From Voacanga thouarsii (Eukaryota > Streptophyta > Magnoliopsida > Gentianales > Apocynaceae), in the NCBI GenBank assembly GCA_026120185.1, contig JANUWF010003375.1, positions 2,313,736 to 2,377,735 of the forward strand: DNA of 64,000 nt. The letters are read 5' to 3'. The position numbers and the translations under genes were made by a program. Within the stretch, counting starts at the first letter, position 1. Every line of letters starts with the position of its first letter. Under the pieces are notes generated by a model. That model ran no database searches and was not told where the DNA came from. It worked only from the letters and a program-made list of their open reading frames with translations. Of this stretch, positions 56,801 to 64,000 are shown in pieces.

Positions 56801-59687
56801 TTATTTAGGCACTTGCTTCTTTTGGATAATTATTGTTGTATTTAACATGTTTCTTCAGAGACAATTACTTTAGTTATGACATCAGTTAACCCCAAAGAGC
56901 TTAATATTTCATGCGACATACCAATCCATTTCCTATATAACAACATGTTGGCTAATGAGGGCTGGTTAAATTATCTGCCATGCTCTTTTTCTTCATTTCT
57001 TCATTCTTGAGGAGGATATGCTCATCCAATTTTGGAGCTAGTGGCAAGAGTTTTAGTAGATATTACTGACAAATGCTACTGATTCTGTTATTGCAATTGG
57101 ACCTTTTTTATCCTCTACATTGTAACTTGGTTAGATTATTAACAATTACATTGTTGAACATAGAATTAATGACTGAATTAAGATTTGTATACTATCAGAA
57201 GGTATGATCAATGTCAGGTGACCTACTGCTGCTAGATCAATTAAGAAAGAGTTATGAGGTTGAAGTGAGAGGAGAATGTAGATGATTCAAGGGAAAATTG
57301 CTCTACCTAAAATTTGTGTAGGTTAAACACATTTACAGAAATGGCAAAAATAAACTGCATATTACTGTAGCTAAAATTGAAGACATTTCTGTTAATCAAT
57401 CAATAATTTACTCTGGTACCTTGAAACCCCTCAAACTTCTTTCAGTATCTGATTGCTCTCCTAGTAATTTGCTTGATTCATCCTTGAACTTCCTGATTGT
57501 ATCACTTTAGAACAATCACTTTTTAGCCCAGATTTGAAAAGTCAAATGGCACTGTTTTGACTTTGATCAAAAGATTCAAAATTTGCCCTTGATTTGAACC
57601 TTGTCAGCTTTTCCAAGCTCTGTGTGCAATGATTCATCTATTGCTTAAAATGAATTCAATGTTGTAACTACCTGCTTGAATTTGGTACTTTAATGCACTT
57701 AATCCAGTTTGACTAATCTAACTTGGAGCTGAAGAGCGATTGCACCAAAGTGAGATAGCGAGAATTAAATTTAGGATTATGATAGTTGTCTGATATTTGA
57801 AAGATGTTTGATGGGATTTTATTGAATTTATCCCTATTTGTAATGTTGTGAGAGGTTTATTGCTAATTAGTAGTTCTTTAGAATGAATGAGATCAATGTT
57901 ACAATTAGTTTACGTGAAAGTAATTTACGATCACAGGCCATAAATCTTGATAAAGGGAGCATGTGTTTATGAAGTGAAAAGAAGATTTTATTGGATGAAT
58001 CACTCCTTTCAAGTAAGTGTTTCTTATAGTCATTTCTATTGTGCCCCAAAACACTTGATAGAGATTCATATGATGCAGACTTGATACAGTTATGTAAATG
58101 TGCTGATTTTTTGTTGTTGCCTATTGTGCTGCAGCAGTTTTTATAGAAATTTGGATGATTGAACGTCATTGAGATATTCTCTGCATAGTCGATTTTGTGG
58201 GAACTCCTTTAACACATTCTCATTCCCAGGCCTTGTTTTTTGGAGGTCAGGATAAACTGCCTGCATTTTTAGTCTGTCGATCCATTCATGGAATTGTGAT
58301 TAATCCTTGTGCTGCAATTCTGGTTTTCGTTGTCACGGGACTCCTGTGCACTGGAATCCGGAGGTGCTTTTCTTTTTTTCCTTTTGCAAAGTCTGTATTA
58401 CAAGAATATTGAATATTGGGTTTGCTTAATAAAAGCTTATTTATAAAGCTCATTGGCCCAAGCAATTATTACATCAATAAATATGGGTGCTATGCTTTTC
58501 ATTTTTGTTGCTGGTGGCTATCTCGGTTTCAAAACTGGATGGGCAGGTTATAAACTTGCAAATGGGTATGCTCGTTTTATGTTAAGCTCTATATTTTTAA
58601 TAACGTGGCGAATCCTATTACCAGATGAACTTAATTGTCATTTGATTTGCAGATATTTCCCTTTTGGGGTGAATGGGTTACTTGCTAGATCTGGAGCACT
58701 TATCTTTTCGTATGTTGGTTTTGATTATCTGACCAGCACGGTTGAGGAGGTATGGATACTAAATTAAGAGGGACTCGGTTACAAACATACTGGATTATCA
58801 GATGCTCCTAATGCTGTGAATACATGCATGAATGCTATCTGAGTAGTCTCCAATTAGTATTCAGCTTGATCCGCACAAGCATTTGACCTATTTCCCTGAT
58901 CTGCTTTTACCTTGGTCCAGTTTCTTTCTTCTATTAATATACTCCCAAGTTTTCATTTTTGATATAGGACAGAAGTGTGAATATATAAAAAACTGTAGGA
59001 GGAAAAAGAAATGAAAGAAAAAAGAGCAAAGAAGAGGAAAAGTGGAATCGGGGGAAAGAATATACAAAACCTGGGATGCAATAATGATAATCCTTACATT
59101 TGAAATCTCTCAATAGTTAAACCAAATCCAGCCATTAAGGAAAGATAATGGCTTATACAAATTCCTGAATAATAGGAATTACATTATTATATCTAAAAGT
59201 AAGTAACCAAATCCCTGGATGAAGGATTACACTAATTATGAAGACAAGATAAACAAGAACTGAAATTTGATATTTTGAAGGAAATTCAACCTACTCTCCT
59301 TTCCCATTCCACATAACATGGTTTTCTTGAAAAACATAACAAGAATGGATTGACTGGTTTTCCATTCATTTTTTCTTCAACCAACAGATAATCTAGGAAT
59401 TGCAAAAGTTCTCTTACAATATAAAAGTCATGCTTAAGTTAAGTATCAGAAATTTGTTTCTGCTAAGAAATACTATTAAGTTTATTCATAAAACTATTCT
59501 TCATTATTTTACAGGTGAGGAATCCTCAGTGTGATTTGCCACTTGGTATTGCCATTTCGTTATTCATATGTGGCATGTTATACATACTTGTCTCTGCAGT
59601 TATTGTTGGTTTAGTGCCTTATTGTGCATTGGATGCAAACACCCCAATTTCCTCTGTTTTTGCAAGCCATGGAATAGATTGGGCTGT
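53816..59687 (+). CDS. CAT: Cationic amino acid transporter (CAT family), partial, six exons
   Basis: Exons 53816-54017, 56074-56158, 58230-58363, 58449-58565, 58653-58749 and 59515-59687 all have AG acceptors and GT donors, and join in phase. They encode the APC-superfamily core: VGATIGAGVYILVGTVAREH, CRCPSAGSAYRYSYICIGEG, VAWLIGWSMILEFTLGGSAV, NPCAAILVFVVTGLLC, FKTGWAG, YFPFGVNGLLARSGALIFSY, TSTVEEVRNPQCDLPLGIAI and ANTPISSVFASHGIDWAV. This matches plant CAT2/3/4-like proteins, mostly tonoplast or plasma-membrane carriers of basic and neutral amino acids. No stops or shifts were found in about 270 codons. The first exon is not found; later exons lie beyond the copia insertions and the window. 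It is likely a real gene or a recently silenced copy. Confidence 0.88.
54784..55605 (-). pseudogene. LINE (L1-type) reverse transcriptase 3' fragment
   Basis: The minus strand encodes DDIVLIDKTRTGVNAKLELW, then KSRGFRISRSKTEYMECKFS, then, after breaks, GRGRPKNMWMEVIRRDMPLF. These are the motif C region and the downstream domain of plant L1 LINE reverse transcriptase. The 5' end is cut at the catalytic DD, and the frame is broken several times. It lies inside the intron between the first two visible transporter exons. 5' truncation is usual for LINE insertions. Confidence 0.85.
56159..58229 (+). other. Large transporter intron
   Basis: 2.07 kb between a GTATAT donor and a CCCAG acceptor. AT-rich; no gene, repeat boundary or ORF of note. 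Confidence 0.7.
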
Positions 59688-59934
59688 GTAAGTAGACCAT
59701 AAACCTCTATGAATTTATCTTTCTACTTCTTTTATTAACTTTTGAGCATTTGTGTTATGGCTGCTGTTAAGATTTATATCTTTGTTAGGGTCTTATTGAG
59801 AGTATAGATAATTCTAGGGACTTGTATTCAAAGTTGTTCGTATATAAGCCTAAATCGTTATCGAATAAATTAAGTTTTACTCAATTAATCAATTTTTAAA
59901 GCCAAACCCTAGCCGTAACCTGCTTCGCCACACA

Positions 59935-60035
59935 GTACTCGCCGCTACAGTGTCGCCGCTGCTACAGTACCCACCACTACTACAGTACCGCCGCTACAGT
60001 CGTCACCGCTACAGTAAAATCGCTCTAGTAACAGA
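59935..60035 (+). repeat. CTACAGT-rich leader repeat of copia A
   Basis: Eight or so irregularly spaced CTACAGT/CTACAGTA motifs between the LTR tail and gag. A related but shorter GACACTGTAG/GCACTGTAG cluster occupies the same place in copia B (62250-62320). Confidence 0.7.
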
Positions 60036-60245
60036 AACCCTCCTTTCTCTCTAGGCCCCTCACAACTTTCCAGTTTGTTTTCTATCTCCATGCCCGTGCG
60101 GGGAGGGCGATACCCCATGGGTCTTGAGATAGAATGAAGATGCCGGAGTTCTAGACAGATCTTGATGTGTAGAAGATCGAGATCGGGTCAAGGAGAAGAA
60201 GAAGGGTAAGTGTGTGATAGGTGTGCGGAACCTGAATACGAGTCG

Positions 60246-61531
60246 ATGACAGAGGCTAGCAAGAATACGATGGAGGAGGTGGTTAAGCAATTAGATCTTG
60301 CAGATCTTGCGACATTGATGCGGTTTATGAGGATGTCGGGGGGTGAAAATTTTGCGAGGCCACCTACTGTTAAGGTGGAGCTTCCACCTGTTGATCTGAA
60401 ACTCGATGGGCCAGCAATGTATCTGAGCTGGTCATGTTGGGTGAGGTATCCTCTGGAAGGGAGGAATCTAGGGGAGTACTTGGCAACTGAGAAAGCAGAG
60501 CCAGCTCAGGCCACGGCAGCGAGAGATGAGTGGAAGTCAACTCACACGTTGGTGTACATGTGGCTTCTCAACTCAATGGTCCCGTCTATTGCTGCAACAG
60601 TGGATGGCATCGAGAAGGTCAATGATGTCTGGAAGAAGTTAAGGAGAACCTATGATGGTGTGGGGAACAATTTGAGGGTGTTCCAGATTAAGAGGGACAT
60701 CTACGCTACAGTCTAAGGAGATAGGACAGTGCAGGAGTATGCCACAGAGTTGGAACGCTTGTGGCTAGATCATGATCATTTCTCGCCTCGAGCATGCTGT
60801 AAAAATCCTAAGTGTAAGGAAAGAAAGGCCTTGATTCAGGAGAGGACTATGTTATTTCTCCAGGGGTTAGCCCCACATTTGAGCAAAGGGCAGCGATGCT
60901 ACTAGCTTAGACGAGGATCCCTTCACTTGAGGAGGCGGTCTTGGCCATGATACAAGAGGAGAGTCGTATTAAGCTATAGGTTGGGATAGGCGGACATCCT
61001 GGGATGAAGGCAGCGCCAGTGGTCTCCAACTCAGGTAACACAGGGTTCAAATAAAAGACTAGGCAGTGCTACAACTGTGGTGAAGTAGGTCATCTGAAAT
61101 AGGCTTGTCCTAAGCTACCCAAGGAGAGAGACTCAGGTGGACGTGGACAGTTTGCAGGTCGTGGTCGCGGCCGTAGGGGCAGAAGAGGTGGAAGAGGCTA
61201 TTGGGCCAATCTGATGGTAGCGGAGGAAGAGGAAGAGGCGGGTGTGGTCTTTACTAAGGAAGACCAGGCGCTATTAGAAATACTGAGAAGGAAGCAGAGA
61301 GCAGCAGGTGATGGAGCCAAAAAGAGTGCGGTTGAGGATGCATCCACCTCCGCTTTGCCCATGGGTAACACTACTACCTATGCTCAATTGACTAAAGGTA
61401 CTGCTCTTGCCTCTATCTCCACCACTAGATCACCAAAATGGATCGTAGATTCTGGTGCATCTCGATATGTGATAGGTAATGCTAGTGAGTTCTCTTCCTA
61501 TACTCACTTAGCGATGCCAGAGAGCATCTAG
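60246..61531 (+). pseudogene. Copia A gag and protease
   Basis: Gag runs from the ATG at 60246 with LKLDGPAMYLSWSCWVRYPL, LVYMWLLNSMVPSIAATVDG and VWKKLRRTYDGVGN. A TAA at 60714 breaks it; it continues as VQEYATELERLWLDHDHF before another shift near 60900. The zinc knuckle CYNCGEVGHLK..C is at 61067-61108, with a stop between H and the last C. Protease follows with KWIVDSGASRYVIGN at about 61436-61480 (intact DSGA). A TAG at 61529 ends the open part. Confidence 0.88.
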
Positions 61532-61559
61532 ACCGCTGACAGGACAGCACAGCCTGTGG

Positions 61560-62000
61560 TTGGTAAGGGTACAGTGAAGTGTACGGGTTCAGTAACTTTG
61601 TCAAATGTTTTGCATGCTCCTTCTTTCCCAGTAAATCTTTTATCTATTAGTACCATTATACTCCAACTAAAATGTGTGGTTTCTTTTAATATTCCCAAGG
61701 TGATCTTCTAGGAGAAGGAGACGAGCCGGAGACTTGGGATTGGCACGTGGCGTAATGGACTGTGGTACCTGGATCGTGAGGGGATGGACTCAGCATTGAT
61801 ATCTGTGGTGGAGAAGGTAGGAGTAGGAGGATCTGAGATGAGTGCTGAGGATGTGTTGATGCTCCATCACCAACGCATGGGACACATTTCGTTTAGTATG
61901 TTAAGTTGGTTGTATCCAGTTTTATTTGAAAATGCCAATAAACAAAAAGTTGTGTGTGAGCATGTGAATTTGGAAAACTTACTAGAAGTTCACCATATAT
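61560..62000 (+). pseudogene. Copia A protease tail and pre-integrase
   Basis: GKGTVKCTGSVTLSNVLHAP and FPVNLLSIS are the usual copia protease tail. LMLHHQRMGHISFSMLSWLY at about 61858-61917 is the GAG-pre-integrase motif. The sequence stops matching near 61995, where the LTR of element B starts. Confidence 0.85.
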
Positions 62001-62158
62001 AGCTGCACATATTTAGGAATTATAGCTATAATTATTTCCTGTAATTGTTTCTATATTTGTAATGTATAGTTGGCTTACCTTAAATAGGTCTAGGTATCTT
62101 GTATAAATACCTTAAGATATATGGAATAAACACAAGAGTGTTTTTAAGCCAATTATTA
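62001..62158 (+). mobile_element. Short 5' LTR of copia element B
   Basis: About 160 bp of AT-rich sequence ending before a primer site. It has TATAAATA at 62102-62109 and a poly(A) signal AATAAA at 62125-62130. It is short for a copia LTR. The exact left end is uncertain by a few bases because the 3' LTR is outside the window. Confidence 0.75.
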
Positions 62159-62160
62159 AT

Positions 62161-62174
62161 TTGGTATTAGAGCC
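62161..62174 (+). promoter_or_regulatory. tRNA-Met primer-binding site of copia B
   Basis: TTGGTATTAGAGCC, one mismatch from the canonical TTGGTATCAGAGCC, directly after the short LTR. Confidence 0.92.
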
Positions 62175-62348
62175 AAAGAAAAGACTTCCGCTGCCTCTTT
62201 TTCCCAAACCCTAGCCGTCATTGTCTCTTCCAAAACCAACGCGGCACTATGGTGACACTGTAGCGCAGGCGACACTGTAGCGCACTGTAGTGGCGGCAAT
62301 ACTATAGAGCGCGGGTACTGTATCAAATCGCGCTGGTTATCATCTATC

Positions 62349-63235
62349 ATGGCTACCAAATCTGACAATGAAGCGATCCCCGATAGCAAGAAACTCTCGA
62401 CGGTGACCATTCATGAAACCTCTTCTCCAATCCATATTAAATTAGATGGTACTAATTATCGTGTTTGGTCAAAGATTTTAGAGATGCATATTGCTGGCAG
62501 AAAGAAGAAGGGTTGTATTACTGGACGAAAGGCTGCACCTGCAGAAGATGATCCAGGTTATGATGAATGGGAAGCTAAAGATGCTCTTGTCAAGTCTTGG
62601 CTTATTAATTCCATGACTGATAATCTGATGTCACACTTTGTTTAGTGTGGGACATCTAAAGAAGTTTGGGATACGGTTAAGAGGAGCTATCTTGATGTGT
62701 CTGACTCTTCCCAAGTCTATGAACTGATGAAGAGGTTATTCCAATTGCGCCAGGGTGGTCGACCTCTGCCGGAATATTACAACGAGTTGAATTCAATTTT
62801 CATGGAACTTGATTATCGTAGGCCTAATGACATGACATGTGCTACTGATATTGAGAAACAAAGGAAGCGTATTGCAGAGGATCGCATCTATATGTTTCTT
62901 GCAGGTCTTGATCACCATTTGGATCAAGTTAGTAGTCGTATTTTGGCTACTTCCCCTCTACCAAGTTTGGAAGAAGCCTACTCTTTAGTTCATCGTGAAG
63001 TGCAGAGACAAGTCACTATGGGAACAGAAAATCATTCTGAAGCTTCAGCTCTAACGATTCAAAAGAGCACCTCTCAGTTTACTCCTTCTGTTCCTGTAAA
63101 TTCTGTCGCTTCCAATTCTCGCTTCTGCACTCATTGCAATAGTACCAAGCATACCATAGAGGTTTGTTGGAAGAAGCATGGATATCCAGAATGGTATAAA
63201 CTTAACAAGCTGAGAGGAAAAATAAGAAATCTGCT
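62349..63235 (+). pseudogene. Copia B gag
   Basis: Starts at the ATG at 62349. SPIHIKLDGTNYRVWSKILE and VKSWLINSMTDNLMSHFV are followed by a TAG at 62643. The frame resumes with GTSKEVWDTVKRSYLD, YYNELNSIFMELDYRRP and RIYMFLAGLDHHLDQVSSRI, the UBN2/retrotran-gag pattern. The zinc finger FCTHCNSTKHTIEVCWKKHG is at about 63124-63183. A frameshift near 63215 shifts the downstream coding to another frame. Confidence 0.92.
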
Positions 63236-64000
63236 CAGATTGCTGTTATTGATACTTCTCCACCTTCTGCTTCTCATGTCTCTCAAGTGTCTGCTCACCA
63301 AGGTAATTCTAATACTTGGGTTATTGATTCAGGGGCCACTGACCATATGACTAGTAATTCTTCTATCCTTGCCTCTCTAATGTCTTCACCTATTAAGTCT
63401 ATACAGGTTGCTAATGGGACCTTTATACCAATTACAGGAGTCGGGCGTGTCTCAATTTCTCCTACATTCTCCATGTCATCTGTCTTACTTGCACCTGCTC
63501 TTTCTAATAGTCTTCTTTACATTAGTAAGATTACCAAAAGTCTTAATTATTCTGCAATATTTGATTCCACTCATTGTATCTTTCAGAACAAACGTACGAA
63601 GAGGACAATTGGCATTGGTAGGGAAAGAGGCGGTCTTTATTACTTAGAGGGGGCTACACAATTTCAATCTGAACCTAGCCATGGCCTTCAAGTAGAAAGC
63701 AAGTCATTTGATAGAGAGAAGATTCTTTTATGGCATTGTCGTCTGGGGCATCCATCTTTTCCTTATTTAGAGCGTTTATTTCCAAAATTGTTTCACAATG
63801 TTGCTAGCTCTAGTTTAAGATATGAACAATGCATTTATGCTAAAACCCATCGTGTTCCTTTCAAAACTAGTTTCAATAAGAGTTTTATTCCTTTTTCGTG
63901 TGTTTACACTGACGTATGGGGTCCTTTTTCTACTCCATCTGCTTCTGGCCATAAATACTTTGTGTCTTTTATTGATGATTGCACTAGAGTGAGCTGGGTA
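63236..64000 (+). pseudogene. Copia B protease, pre-integrase and integrase start
   Basis: In the new frame: NTWVIDSGATDHMTSNSS (protease, DSGA intact), then LLWHCRLGHPSFPYLERLFP (pre-integrase), then CVYTDVWGPFSTPSASGHKY and FVSFIDDCTRVSWV, the integrase core with its first acidic residues. It is open to the window end. RT, RNaseH and the 3' LTR lie beyond 64000. Confidence 0.92.

Larger units (their letters stand above)
59790..62000 (+). mobile_element. Copia element A, truncated by copia element B
   Basis: Plus-strand copia sequence lies about 100 bp or more after the last visible transporter exon. An LTR-tail-like stretch (59790-59895) is followed by a leader with many GCTACAGT motifs (59940-60030), gag, zinc knuckle, protease and pre-integrase. 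It ends near 62000, where the LTR of element B begins. The left LTR boundary and primer site are not clear. Confidence 0.8.
62001..64000 (+). mobile_element. Copia element B, nearly intact, cut by window end
   Basis: A short LTR, primer site, leader, gag, zinc knuckle, protease, pre-integrase and the start of integrase follow in order. Only one nonsense codon and one frameshift were seen in about 1650 coding bases, so it is the least decayed retroelement here and probably the most recent. It interrupts copia A. Confidence 0.88.

Noticed and set aside
1..64000. CRISPR arrays, bacterial operons, riboswitches
   Set aside because: The sequence is plant nuclear DNA; the tandem repeats present are microsatellites and a minisatellite without CRISPR spacing.

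Overview
This is a stretch of plant nuclear DNA, almost certainly from a eudicot. It is AT-rich and gene-poor, has intron-containing genes with GT..AG splice sites, and is dominated by nested LTR retrotransposons plus an endogenous plant pararetrovirus. There is nothing bacterial or organellar in it. I cannot name the species from the sequence.

Layout. (1) 1-11147: a copia-type LTR fragment abuts a non-coding gypsy-like element (a LARD-type element with a truncated 5' LTR and a complete 3' LTR). That element sits in the reverse-transcriptase region of a decayed minus-strand Ty1/copia element, whose 5' LTR is at 9636-11147. (2) 11148-17453 and 40590-46400: host-derived sequence carrying exon fragments of unrelated genes, all on the + strand: acyl-CoA thioesterase, tRNA-dihydrouridine synthase 3, exportin-1, a GH3 beta-glucosidase and ATP sulfurylase, plus two unrecognised pieces. 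A 330-bp repeat and a minisatellite link the two halves. (3) 17454-28424: a full-length but decayed Ty3/gypsy element of the Tat group, with two LTRs, gag-protease-RT-RNaseH-second RNaseH-integrase, and an antisense plant-mobile-domain-like gene before the 3' LTR. (4) 28521-40590: a complete-length endogenous caulimovirid with stop codons and frameshifts. Its ends lie in TA/TG repeats, and a 4.3-kb solo LTR has split its coat-protein gene. (5) 46400-53800: intergenic DNA with a Stowaway-type MITE and a minus-strand solo-LTR-like block. (6) 53816-59687: six intact exons of a cationic amino acid transporter, the only gene here that looks functional; a LINE fragment lies in its first visible intron. 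(7) 59790-64000: one copia element inserted in another, after the last visible transporter exon and probably within its next intron.

Apart from the transporter, nearly all coding capacity belongs to mobile or viral elements, and all of these carry damage. The order of nesting can be read directly: a gene-fragment region with tandem repeats came first, then the pararetrovirus and the Tat element landed in its dinucleotide repeats, then a chromovirus-type LTR landed in the virus.
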